From Nocardiopsis flavescens (lineage in GTDB: Bacteria; Actinomycetota; Actinomycetes; Streptosporangiales; Streptosporangiaceae), in NCBI RefSeq assembly GCF_900141985.1, contig NZ_FQZK01000001.1, positions 372,001 to 436,000 on the forward strand: DNA of 64,000 nt, given 5' to 3'. Position numbers and translations under genes: made by a program. This document shows, one piece after another, positions 7,749 through 16,062 of the stretch. Under the pieces are notes generated by a model. It saw only the letters and a program-made list of their open reading frames with translations, was not told where the DNA came from and did not search any database. The first letter of the stretch is position 1. Each line of letters starts with the position of its first letter.

Positions 7749-8627
7749 TCAGGCGGGCAGCGGGCGGTACAGGTGCAGGCGCACCGAGGCGGTCACCGCG
7801 ACCGGCTCGGGCAGGGCGGCGATCCGGTCGGCGAGTTCGGCGGGGTCGAGGTGGCGGGCGCTGGGGCCCATGCCCACGACGGTGGCCGCGTCCTCACGGG
7901 CGAGGTCCATGGTGAACCGGAGCCGTTCCACCCCGGCGGGGGCGAAGTGCCCGTGCAGGCCCTTCTCCAGGCGCTCGTCCTTGCGCGGGTCCACCGAGAG
8001 CAGGCCCAGCGGGGCGCGCAGTTCCGCCAGGTGGCCGTCCTCGGGCACGACCACCAGCAGGAATCCTCCGGGTGCCAGGACGCGGGCGAACTCGGCGGCG
8101 TTGCGCGGGGCGAACACGTTGAGCAGGGCGTCGGCGGCGCCCGCGCGCAGCGGCAGGCCGCGCCAGGCGTCGGCGGTGACCGCCCCGGCCCGCGGGTGGG
8201 CCCTGGCGGCGCGGCGGGCGGCGAACTTGGACGCGTCCACGGTCAGCCCGACGGCGTCGGGGACCTCCTCCAGCACGTGTGCCAGGTAGTGGCCGGTGCC
8301 GCCGCCCACGTCCACGACGAAGGGCGCCTCCCCCGCCTCCCGGGCCGCGGTCCGGGCCAGGGCGGCGCCGATGGGCGCGTAGTGCCCGGCCTGCTGGAAC
8401 CTCAGCCGGTCGGCGACCATGGCCCTGTCGTCGCCGGTCCCGGGCGGGGTGGCGCCGGTGAGCAGGCTCACGTACCCCTCGCGGGCCACGTTGAACACGT
8501 GCCCGGACCCGCACTCCACCCCCCGGCCGGTGGCGGCGAGGTCCTGCCCGCAGGCCGGGCAGGCCAGGGCGGTGAACGCGGTCTCGGGCATGCGCGGCCG
8601 CGGGCCGCCGGAGGTGTGGGTGCTCAT
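7749..8627 (-). CDS. RlmA/TlrB-family 23S rRNA (guanine-N1) methyltransferase
   Basis: 292 residues. The N-terminal zinc site is visible as CPAC (about residues 23-26) and CGSGHVFNVAREGYVSLL, characteristic of the RlmA family. The SAM motif is VVDVGGGTGHYLA. RlmA(II)/TlrB enzymes of Gram-positive bacteria methylate N1 of G748 in 23S rRNA and act with A2058 methylation to protect against tylosin-like macrolides. RlmA(I), acting on G745, is the alternative. It sits between treY and treZ on the same strand, about 2 kb from erm. Confidence 0.85.
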   Translation of the reverse strand: MSTHTSGGPRPRMPETAFTALACPACGQDLAATGRGVECGSGHVFNVAREGYVSLLTGATPPGTGDDRAMVADRLRFQQAGHYAPIGAALARTAAREAGEAPFVVDVGGGTGHYLAHVLEEVPDAVGLTVDASKFAARRAARAHPRAGAVTADAWRGLPLRAGAADALLNVFAPRNAAEFARVLAPGGFLLVVVPEDGHLAELRAPLGLLSVDPRKDERLEKGLHGHFAPAGVERLRFTMDLAREDAATVVGMGPSARHLDPAELADRIAALPEPVAVTASVRLHLYRPLPA

Positions 8628-8667
8628 GATCGCCCGTCAGCCTACCGGCGGCCCGGGCCGGACCCGG

Positions 8668-11055
8668 TCAGGAGCGGTGCAGCACCGCCACCGGGTAGCG
8701 GTCCAGCAGCTCGGCGAGCGGCGGGCCGGTGAACCCGTCGGGGCCGGTGGGGGCGATCTCGCGCCCGGTGAGCAGGTCGCGCCACACCCCCGGCCCCGAG
8801 GGGAGCGGCAGCACCGTGCCGTCCCAGCCGCCGGCGTCCTCCAGGGTGAGCGGCAGCCGGGTCGCCACGGCGGCCAGGTCCGGGCGGGCGGCGCCGCGCG
8901 AGGTGCGGGCGAAGGCCAGGGCGTGCCGGGCCGCGGGGCCGGCGGCCTCCAGCGGCAGGTACCCGTGCGGCTCCAGGTCGCGGCGGGCGCGCAGGCAGGT
9001 GCGCACCAGGTGGAGCTTGGCGGCGCCGGTGTCGTCCACCGGGGGCAGCCACCCCTCCTCCAGGTGGGCCAGCAGCCGCTCGCGCAGCGGGTGGTCGACC
9101 GGGCGGCGGTTGTCGGGGTCCACCAGGGACAGGTCCCACAGCTCGGTGCCCTGGTAGACGTCGGGCACCCCGGGGCCCAGGAGCTGCACGGCCTTCTGGC
9201 CCAGGGCGTTGGACCACCCGGCACCGCGCACCGACTCCACCACCGACAGCACCTCGCCGAGCAGGGCGGGGTCGTCCAGGACCCGGGCGGGCCAGGCGCG
9301 GACCCGGTCCTCGAAGTCGGGGTCGGCATCGGTCCAGGAGGTGCCCAGCCGGGCCTCCCGGGCGGCCTTGAGCAGGTAGGCGGCGAGCCGGTCGGCGTCG
9401 ATGGGCCAGGCCCCCACCAGGGTCTGCCAGCCCAGGAGGTTCAGCGACGGCTCGGGCAGGGCGCACCGGTCCGTCCAGCGGCGCACGGCGGCGGTGAAGC
9501 CCTCCGACACCTCGGCCAGCGCCGCCAGGCGGGCGCGCACGTCCTCCGACCGCTTGGTGTCGTGGGTGGACAGGGCCGTCATGGTGTGCGGGCGGGCGGC
9601 CTCGCGCCGGGCCGCGTCGTCGTGAAACTCCCCCGGCGCGACCGCGAAGTCCGCGGGGTCGCCGCCGACCTCGTTGAGCGCGGCGAACCGGGTGGTCCGG
9701 TAGAAGGCGGTGTTCTCGGTGCCCATCGCCACGACCATGCCGCTGGTCTGCTGGACGCGCCGGGCGAGCGGGCCGCGCGGGTCGGCGCGCACCCGGTCGT
9801 CGATCACCTCCAGGTGCGGCTCCAGGTCGGGGCGGCGGCGGGCGGCGGTCTCGACGGCGCGCGCCCAGGCGTCCTCCCCCTCGGGCAGGTAGGAGCGGTA
9901 GACGTCGAACGCGGTGAGCAGCTCGGCCACCGCGTCGGCGCGCCGCTCCCGGGCCACGGCGTCCAGGGGGCGCCCGTCGCGGGGCGGGCGGGGCGGCACC
10001 AGGGCGGCGATGCGGCGCACCTCGGCGGCGAGCAGGTCGGTGGCGGCGGCGCGGCGGGCGCGGACGTCGGCGGCGGCCGTGTCCACCTCCACGCCCTGGT
10101 CGGCGGCCAGGGTGGTGAAGTCGGCCTCGCCGGAGGGGGAGACGAACACGCCGCCGGTCACCCGCAGGGCGTCGTAGCCGGTGGTGCCCGCGACCGGCCA
10201 GGAGCGGGGCAGGTCCTCGCCGGGGGCGAGGATCTTCTCCACCGCGATCCAGCCGGGGAAGCGGGCGGCCAGGGTCCGCAGGTACCCGCCGGGGTCGGTG
10301 AGCCCGTCCACGTGGTCCACGCGCAGGCCGTCGATGCGGCCCAGGTCGGCCTGGCGCAGGATCTCGGCGTGCACGGCGTCGAACACGGCCGGGTCCTCCA
10401 CCCGGACCGCGGCCAGGTCGCTGACGTCGAAGAAGCGGCGGTAGGTCAGCTCGGAGTCGCCGCGCCGCCAGGACACCAGGCGGTAGTGCTGGCGTTCGAG
10501 GGCGGCGGCCGGGTCCCCGCCCGGGGTGTGCGTGCCCGGGGCGAGGGGGTAGCGCTTGTCGTGGTAGGCCAGGCAGCCGTCGACGACGCGCAGGTCGGCC
10601 AGGGCCGCCCGGCCGCCGTCGCCGTCGTCGGCCAGGACGGGGACGGTGACGGGCCCGGCGTCGAAGTCGATGTCGAAGCACCGCGCGTACGCCGACCCCC
10701 TCCCCCGCTCCAGCACGTCCCACCACCAGGGGTTGGCGTCGGCGCGGGCCACGGACATGTGGTTGGGGACGATGTCGACCACCACGGCCAGCCCCGCCTC
10801 GTGGGCCTTGGCGGCCAGCGCGGCGAACGCCTCCTCCCCGCCCAGTTCGGCGGAGATGCGTGTGGGATCGACCACGTCGTAGCCGTGCGCCGACCCGGGG
10901 GCGGCCTGGAGGATCGGCGACAGGTACAGGGCGCCCGCCCCGGTGCGGGCCAGCCGGTCCACCACCGCGGCGGCGTCCAGGAGGGTGAACTCCGGGCGCA
11001 GCTGGAGGCGGTAGGTTGACGTCACGGGGACGGTCGGGGTGCGGTGCGTGCTCAT
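8668..11055 (-). CDS. treY: Malto-oligosyltrehalose synthase
   Basis: 795 residues. The start (MSTHRTPTVPVTSTYRLQL) matches TreY, with the typical long insertions. GH13 motifs are DIVPNHMSV, GLRVDHVDGL (nucleophile Asp), a VEKIL acid/base region and LSTHDTKRSEDVRARL. It isomerises the terminal alpha-1,4 bond of maltodextrins to an alpha,alpha-1,1 bond, for trehalose formation with TreZ. ATG 11055 is preferred over the adjacent GTG 11058. A glycogen debranching gene (treX), often in the same operon, is not in the window. Confidence 0.92.
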   Translation of the reverse strand: MSTHRTPTVPVTSTYRLQLRPEFTLLDAAAVVDRLARTGAGALYLSPILQAAPGSAHGYDVVDPTRISAELGGEEAFAALAAKAHEAGLAVVVDIVPNHMSVARADANPWWWDVLERGRGSAYARCFDIDFDAGPVTVPVLADDGDGGRAALADLRVVDGCLAYHDKRYPLAPGTHTPGGDPAAALERQHYRLVSWRRGDSELTYRRFFDVSDLAAVRVEDPAVFDAVHAEILRQADLGRIDGLRVDHVDGLTDPGGYLRTLAARFPGWIAVEKILAPGEDLPRSWPVAGTTGYDALRVTGGVFVSPSGEADFTTLAADQGVEVDTAAADVRARRAAATDLLAAEVRRIAALVPPRPPRDGRPLDAVARERRADAVAELLTAFDVYRSYLPEGEDAWARAVETAARRRPDLEPHLEVIDDRVRADPRGPLARRVQQTSGMVVAMGTENTAFYRTTRFAALNEVGGDPADFAVAPGEFHDDAARREAARPHTMTALSTHDTKRSEDVRARLAALAEVSEGFTAAVRRWTDRCALPEPSLNLLGWQTLVGAWPIDADRLAAYLLKAAREARLGTSWTDADPDFEDRVRAWPARVLDDPALLGEVLSVVESVRGAGWSNALGQKAVQLLGPGVPDVYQGTELWDLSLVDPDNRRPVDHPLRERLLAHLEEGWLPPVDDTGAAKLHLVRTCLRARRDLEPHGYLPLEAAGPAARHALAFARTSRGAARPDLAAVATRLPLTLEDAGGWDGTVLPLPSGPGVWRDLLTGREIAPTGPDGFTGPPLAELLDRYPVAVLHRS

Positions 11056-11267
11056 CACGCCCCTACCCTTGCCCTGCTCCCCCGCGTGTCATGCACGCCG
11101 GCGGCGCGGTCACCGGACCGGTCGGGGGCGGTGCGCGGGCGCGCGGGCGCAATGGTTAAATTCTTCGGCGGTGTTCCGTACACCTGCCACAACGCGCCCA
11201 CGGCGGGCGACGCGTCGGTGCACGCCCTGGGGGTCACCGACACCGATGAAAGGGTGAGAAGCAAGTC

Positions 11268-12386
11268 GTGCTCCCGTCCAACAAGCGCTCCCGGACCCAC
11301 GCCGCGGCCGGAGCCGCCCTCGCGGGGCTGCTCCTGGCGACCACCGCCTGCGGCAGCGACGACGCCGTGCGCGACTCCGCGGCCCCGGCCGTCCCCGACG
11401 ACCTGGAGTGCTTCTCCGGAAGCCTGTCCGGGGCGGGGTCCAGCGCCCAGGAGAACGCGATGACGACCTGGATCGCCGGGTACCAGTCGGCGTGCGACGG
11501 CGCCCGCATCTACTACGACTCGATCGGCTCGGGCGGCGGCCGCAACCAGTTCATCGACGGCGCGGTGACCTTCGCGGGCACCGACGCGGCGGTGGACCCG
11601 GAGGAGAACGCCGACGCCCGTGAGCGGTGCGGCGGGTCGGACACCGTCAACCTGCCGGCCTACGCGGTGGCGATCGCGGTGGTGTTCAACCTGGAGGGCG
11701 TGGACTCCCTGAACCTGCGCCCGGACACCATCGCGAAGATCTTCGACCAGCGCATCACCCGGTGGGACGACCCGGAGATCGCCGAGGACAACCCCGGCGC
11801 CGACCTGCCGGACCTGGAGATCACCCCGGTCAACCGCGCGGACGACTCGGGCACCACGGAGAACTTCACCCGGTACCTGGAGAAGGCCGCCCCGAACGCG
11901 TGGGGGCACGAGGCCGGCGGGCAGTGGCCGATCACCCCGCGCGAGTCCGCGCAGGGCAACAGCGGCATCGCCGACACCGTCAAGCGCGCCGAGGGCTCCA
12001 TCGGCTACGTGGAGATGTCCCACGTGCACGGCATGTCCACCGTGGCGGTGGGCGTGGGCGACTCCTTCGTGGAGATCTCCCCCGAGGCCGCCGCGCAGGT
12101 CGTGGCCGACTCCCCGCGCAGCGCGGACGCCACCGGCGAGTACGACCTGGCCCTGGACCTGGACTACGGCACCACCGCCGAGGGCGCCTACCCGCTGGTG
12201 CTGGTCAGCTACGAGGCCGTGTGCCTGGACTACCCCGACGACGGCGAGGCCGAGCGCGTCAAGGCGTTCCTGCGCTACATCGTCAGCACCGAGGGGCAGG
12301 AGGCCGCCTCGGCCGAGACCGGGTCCACCCCCATCAACGACACCCTGCGCGAGCAGCTGCTGGCGTCCATCGACGCGGTGTCCTGA
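11268..12386 (+). CDS. pstS: PstS-like phosphate-binding lipoprotein
   Basis: 372 residues. A basic N-terminus, a hydrophobic core and the lipobox LATTAC with the acylated Cys at residue 28 mark an exported lipoprotein. The mature part is PBP-like: an SGAGSSAQ phosphate loop, YDSIGSGGGRNQF, and later DSGTTENFTRYL and GNSGIAD. It would deliver phosphate to a PstCAB transporter, but no pstCAB genes follow and a strong hairpin ends the transcript, so this is an orphan copy. The start is GTG 11268. The AT-rich spacer upstream (about 11150-11180) may contain the promoter; I could not find a convincing PHO box. Confidence 0.85.
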   Translation: MLPSNKRSRTHAAAGAALAGLLLATTACGSDDAVRDSAAPAVPDDLECFSGSLSGAGSSAQENAMTTWIAGYQSACDGARIYYDSIGSGGGRNQFIDGAVTFAGTDAAVDPEENADARERCGGSDTVNLPAYAVAIAVVFNLEGVDSLNLRPDTIAKIFDQRITRWDDPEIAEDNPGADLPDLEITPVNRADDSGTTENFTRYLEKAAPNAWGHEAGGQWPITPRESAQGNSGIADTVKRAEGSIGYVEMSHVHGMSTVAVGVGDSFVEISPEAAAQVVADSPRSADATGEYDLALDLDYGTTAEGAYPLVLVSYEAVCLDYPDDGEAERVKAFLRYIVSTEGQEAASAETGSTPINDTLREQLLASIDAVS

Positions 12387-12401
12387 CCCCCGCGGGTCCC
12401 C

Positions 12402-12427
12402 GGGCGCGCCGCACCGGCGGCGCGCCC
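12402..12427 (+). terminator. Terminator hairpin after pstS
   Basis: GGGCGCGCCGC and GCGGCGCGCCC form an 11-bp perfect stem with an ACCG loop, 15 bp after the pstS stop codon. Confidence 0.6.
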
Positions 12428-12575
12428 CCCGTGTGCGCCGCATCGGGTACCTTACGTACTGGCACTGTCGCAACCGGTGAGGCGACCGAGGTCGGTGTGC
12501 CGCCCCCCGGAGGGATCCGGCCGCCCTCGGGTCGGTGTCTTCCCCCATCTGCCCGGCCGCGGCCGGCCCTCCGGG

Positions 12576-14237
12576 CTACCCCCGGCGCCTGCGCCGCGCC
12601 GCCGCGACCAGGCGGTCGCGCCAGCGGGCGAGCGGCCCGCGGGCGCGCCGCCCGTGCTCCCGCACGTCCTCCCCGTCCCCGGTGTCCCGGCCCGGACCGG
12701 AGTCCCGCGCCGGGACCTGCGCGGCCCCGTCCGGCTCGGCCCGGGGCGCCGGGCGCGGCGGGGGGACCGACCGGTACAGCGACAGGTCGGTGAGCGTGTC
12801 CTCCCCGGCGTGGATGCGGTAGCGGCCGTGCAGCTCGGCCACCACGTCCCCCAGGTCCTCGTCGCGCCGCCGCACCCGCAGGGCGCGGGCCAGGGCGCGG
12901 GTCCGCCACAGGCGCACCCCGGCGTCGCGGGTGGGCGAGGCCGCCGGGTACAGCTCGGTGAGCCCGGCGCGGGCGCGCTCGGCCCCGGCGAGCAGGCGCG
13001 ACAGGGCCACCTGGCCCAGCCCCCAGGCGACGGGGACCTGGAGCAGGAACGGCGAGGGGAAGCCGGTGCGCGGGGCCCGGGAGGCGAAGGAGACCCGCGG
13101 GTCGCGCAGGTAGTTGGCCTGGATCAGGCGCAGGTCCAGGTGCGGTCCGGCGGAGGTGCCCGGGGTCGCCCCCGCGCCGTCCCAGTCGGCGACCAGGGTG
13201 AGCGCCAGGTCGGTCTCGGCGCTGTCGAGCAGCCGGTCCACGCAGCCGCGGACCAGGTCGTAGGGCGCCCCGGACACGTCGACGACGGCGTGGACGAGCG
13301 GGACGCGGCGCCGGTGGGCCGGGACGCGTTCGCGGTAGGCGTGCGGGTGGGGCATCAGCTCGGCCAGCACCTCGGTGCGGAACCGCTGGGAGGGCAGCCG
13401 GGTGCGGGCGGTGCCCGCGGGGCCCACGTGCCAGGCGGCGGCGCCGGGTTCGGGGATCAGGACGGCGCCCGCCTGCCACAGCCGGTAGCCGAACTCGGTG
13501 TCCTGGCCCAGGCCGAGGTCGGGGTCCACGCCGCCGGCCGCCTCGTAGAGGCTGCGCCGCACCGCGGCGGCGGACCCGAGGTAGGCGTGGAAACCCAGGT
13601 GGTCGGCGTCGCGCAGGTCGTCGCTGTCGGCCAGGACGCGTTCGATCCAGGCGTGGCGGCGCCCGGGGGCCAGCTCCTCGTGCAGGGTGCCGGCGCGCAC
13701 CCGGGCGAGCAGCTCGGCCGGGTCCTCGGGAAAGGAGTCGGCGAAGGCGACCCGCCCCAGGGTGACGGCCTCGGCGTGCACGTGGTGCCAGCGCGCCTGG
13801 GCCTCCAGGAACTCCCGGCCCACGACGACGTCGGCGTCCAGCCAGACCAGGATGTCGCCGGTCCCGGCGTGGGCGCCGTAGGCGCGGGCGTATCCGGCGC
13901 CCCAGGCGCCTTCGGGCAGGGTGAGGACGCGGCACCGGCGGGGGCGCAGCTCGGGCAGGCGCAGCGGCGGCCGGGAGTGGTCGTCCACGACCAGCACCTC
14001 GACGAGGTGGTCGGGGTAGGTCTGCCCGGCCAGGGCGGCCAGGGTGAGGTCGAGGCGGCCCTGCCCGCCGCGCGCCGGGATGACGACGCTGACGCTCAGG
14101 TCGGGTGTCCACGTGCCGATGCCGGGGGGTGTCAGCGCGCTCCAGTCGTTGCGGAAGACACGGGTGAGGACACGCTCGACCCGCCCGCGGTGCGAGACCC
14201 CGTCGACATGAGACCCTACGTGTTTATTCAGTGACAC
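12576..14237 (-). CDS. Family 2 glycosyltransferase
   Basis: 553 residues from GTG 14237. The GT-A fold starts near residue 45 (VSVVIPARGG) and has VLVVDDHS and the metal/sugar-nucleotide motif WLDADVVV. A catalytic-base region is in GLGQDTEFGYRLWQAG. The last 60 residues are Pro-, Asp- and Arg-rich and look disordered. The substrate is unknown; cell-surface glycan synthesis is the usual role. The GTG follows a -10-like TATAGT by exactly six bases, so the mRNA is probably leaderless. An inverted repeat overlaps that promoter. Confidence 0.8.
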   Translation of the reverse strand: MSLNKHVGSHVDGVSHRGRVERVLTRVFRNDWSALTPPGIGTWTPDLSVSVVIPARGGQGRLDLTLAALAGQTYPDHLVEVLVVDDHSRPPLRLPELRPRRCRVLTLPEGAWGAGYARAYGAHAGTGDILVWLDADVVVGREFLEAQARWHHVHAEAVTLGRVAFADSFPEDPAELLARVRAGTLHEELAPGRRHAWIERVLADSDDLRDADHLGFHAYLGSAAAVRRSLYEAAGGVDPDLGLGQDTEFGYRLWQAGAVLIPEPGAAAWHVGPAGTARTRLPSQRFRTEVLAELMPHPHAYRERVPAHRRRVPLVHAVVDVSGAPYDLVRGCVDRLLDSAETDLALTLVADWDGAGATPGTSAGPHLDLRLIQANYLRDPRVSFASRAPRTGFPSPFLLQVPVAWGLGQVALSRLLAGAERARAGLTELYPAASPTRDAGVRLWRTRALARALRVRRRDEDLGDVVAELHGRYRIHAGEDTLTDLSLYRSVPPPRPAPRAEPDGAAQVPARDSGPGRDTGDGEDVREHGRRARGPLARWRDRLVAAARRRRRG

Positions 14238-14249
14238 AGAGTCACTATA
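14230..14249 (-). promoter_or_regulatory. Leaderless promoter overlapped by an inverted repeat
   Basis: Reading leftwards, -10 TATAGT (14249-14244) is followed by six bases and then the GTG start (14237). AGTGAC (14230-14235) and GTCACT (14241-14246) form a perfect inverted repeat with a 5-bp centre that covers both the -10 and the start codon, as an operator would. No good -35 hexamer is visible. Confidence 0.45.
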
Positions 14250-14346
14250 GCCCTGTTTCGCGTCACGGTGGGGAGCCTTGCCCCGGTGTCCCCCGTCCGT
14301 TCCGCCCTCCCCGGATCGCCACGGAACCGCCCGCGAACACACGGAA

Positions 14347-14378
14347 GGCGTCCCGCGGTCCGGGGACCGCGGGACGCC
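14347..14378 (-). terminator. Terminator hairpin, 15-bp stem
   Basis: A perfect 15-bp stem (14347-14361 with 14364-14378) and a 2-nt loop lies 30 bp beyond the end of the small membrane protein gene and before the glycosyltransferase promoter. Confidence 0.65.
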
Positions 14379-14408
14379 CGTGCGCGTTCGGGGCCGGGGC
14401 GCGGGGCC

Positions 14409-14576
14409 TCAGGGGCGCCGCTGCCCGCGGAGCATCGCCGCGCCCAGCAGGGCCAGGCCGACCACCAGGGCGGTGACCAGGAGCCAGACCAGCAGGCCCA
14501 CCAGCACCGACAGCACCCACAGCAGCACCAGTGCGGCCGCGACGCCGGCGGCGACCTTGAGCAGGAGTCGTCCCAT
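14409..14576 (-). CDS. Small two-helix membrane protein
   Basis: 55 residues from ATG 14576. Almost the whole protein is hydrophobic (two adjacent transmembrane helices, about residues 5-47), with a basic C-terminus (RGQRRP). No family recognised. It lies 23 bp after the NlpC/P60 gene on the same strand and ahead of a strong terminator, which supports it being a real last gene of that transcript. No clear ribosome binding site is visible, so coupling to the upstream gene is likely. Confidence 0.55.
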   Translation of the reverse strand: MGRLLLKVAAGVAAALVLLWVLSVLVGLLVWLLVTALVVGLALLGAAMLRGQRRP

Positions 14577-14599
14577 GGGCCGAAAGGATACGCGCCGGG

Positions 14600-15607
14600 T
14601 CAGCCGACGCGTACGGCGCCCGTGAACACGCCGTCCCAGTAGGCGGCCAGGGCCACCTCCTCCAGCGGCTTGGACGGGTTGGAGCCGTGGATCATCATCC
14701 CGTTGCCGGAGTAGATGCCCACGTGGCTCGGCGCCGACTCGCTGTAGAAGAACAGCAGGTCGCCCGGCTGCACCTGGTCGCGGGAGATCCGCGTCCCGGC
14801 GTTGACCTGGTCGTAGGTGGTGCGCGGCAGGCTCACGCCCGCCTGGGCCCAGGCCGCCTGCACCAGGCCGGAGCAGTCGTAGCCGTCCGGGCCGGTGCCG
14901 CCCCACACGTACGGCTTGCCGATCTGGGCGCGGGCGAAGTCCAGCACCGCCTGGACGTCCCCGGAGGCGGCCACGGCGCCGCCGTCCGAGGCGCCCGCCC
15001 CGGCGGTCCCCCCGGACGTGGGGTCGACACCGCCCAGGGCCTCCAGCACCTCGGCCTGCTCCTCCAGGGCCTCCTCGCCGCGCTCCTGGGCGGCCTCGGC
15101 CTCCTCCAGCGCGCCGGCGGCCTCCTCCTCGGTCTCGGCGGCGTCGGCGTGCAGGCGCTCGGCGTGCTCGACCTCCTCGATGTAGCCCGACAGCACGTCC
15201 TGCTGGCCGTCGGAGAGGTAGTCCAGGTCGGCGACGTTCTGGAGCGCGGCGTCGGGCGCTCCCCCGAACAGGACCGTGAAGGTGCTGTAGGGCGACTCGG
15301 TGTAGGCGACCTGGGCGATGCCGGCGACCTTGCCGGACATCTCCTCCAGCGTCTCCTCGGCACCGGCCAGCCGCTCCTCCAGCTCCTCCAGCTCGGCCAG
15401 GGCCGCCTCGTGGTCCTCCTCGGCCCGGTTGAAGGTCTCGTTGAGCCCGGACAGCTCCTCCTGGAGCGCCTCGTACCTCTCCCGGGCCTCCTCGGGGGTG
15501 GGCTCCGCGACGGCGACACCGGACGAGAGCACGACCGCGCCCAGCGCGGCGAAGCCGACCGTCGCGAAGCGGCGGCGGGCGGCGACGGGGTCAGGGTTGC
15601 GGGTCAA
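14600..15607 (-). CDS. Secreted NlpC/P60 peptidoglycan endopeptidase
   Basis: 335 residues from TTG 15607, which follows a strong GGAGGAAGG ribosome binding site by nine bases; a GTG at 15628 would put that site inside the gene. A signal peptide ends near AVA-EPTP (about residue 34). An acidic coiled coil (about 37-190) and a Ser/Gly/Ala linker follow. The C-terminal NlpC/P60 domain has catalytic Cys in YDCSGLVQAAW, His in SHVGIY and a third polar residue in MIHGSN. This is the RipA/CwlT-type layout for cleaving peptidoglycan stems in growth and division. Confidence 0.88.
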   Translation of the reverse strand: MTRNPDPVAARRRFATVGFAALGAVVLSSGVAVAEPTPEEARERYEALQEELSGLNETFNRAEEDHEAALAELEELEERLAGAEETLEEMSGKVAGIAQVAYTESPYSTFTVLFGGAPDAALQNVADLDYLSDGQQDVLSGYIEEVEHAERLHADAAETEEEAAGALEEAEAAQERGEEALEEQAEVLEALGGVDPTSGGTAGAGASDGGAVAASGDVQAVLDFARAQIGKPYVWGGTGPDGYDCSGLVQAAWAQAGVSLPRTTYDQVNAGTRISRDQVQPGDLLFFYSESAPSHVGIYSGNGMMIHGSNPSKPLEEVALAAYWDGVFTGAVRVG

Positions 15608-16029
15608 GACCGACTGCCTTCCTCCCACACCCGCCTACCGGCGCAGGGCATCCCGAAGGAGCGCCGCGCGGGCGCACAGGGGATGCGGGAGCGAGGGGGT
15701 CCCGGCGATGGAGAGGCCGGGCGTTCTGCGGCGGCCTCCGCCCGTGGGAAAAAGGAGTCGGGAGCGGGCGGAGTGCGGCGGCGCCGGGTGCCGTCGCCCT
15801 GGTGGCGACTCATGGGGGCGACCCGGTCTGAGGGAACAGTAATCGACCACCCGGACCGGACGCGACCCTTTCGTTACTTTCCCTTGGGCAACCTTCCGAC
15901 CTGCGGGGTTGCTCCCCCGGGGCGGCAACGCCCGCCGGCGCGGGGGAACGGCTTCCTTCCCTGCCCGGCCAGGGCCCACCAAAACAAGGTCAAATCACCT
16001 GAAAATGTGACGTGCATCATGCGAACCGC
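15608..16029. other. Long leader/promoter region of the NlpC/P60 gene, no gene seen
   Basis: No coding region is supportable. In actinobacteria such hydrolases often follow a c-di-AMP (ydaO) riboswitch, but I could not find its conserved blocks here. Near the far end, TGTGA-N6-TCATG (16006-16021) is close to the CRP consensus TGTGA-N6-TCACA, and AT-rich sequence (about 15980-16010) may be the promoter. Confidence 0.35.
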
Positions 16030-16056
16030 GGGCGGGGGAGGCGGACCCCCCCGCCC
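16030..16056 (-). terminator. Terminator hairpin after the S9 peptidase gene
   Basis: GGGCGGGGG (16030-16038) pairs with CCCCCGCCC (16048-16056), just beyond the stop codon of the S9 peptidase gene. Confidence 0.5.
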
Positions 16057-16062
16057 CGACCG

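Noticed and set aside
11150..11240. PHO box upstream of pstS
   Set aside because: No pair of 11-bp GTTCACC-like repeats could be placed convincingly, although the spacer is AT-rich.
15608..16029. Possible c-di-AMP (ydaO) riboswitch upstream of the NlpC/P60 gene
   Set aside because: Expected from context in actinobacteria, but the conserved blocks of the motif could not be found on the coding strand. A covariance-model search would decide.
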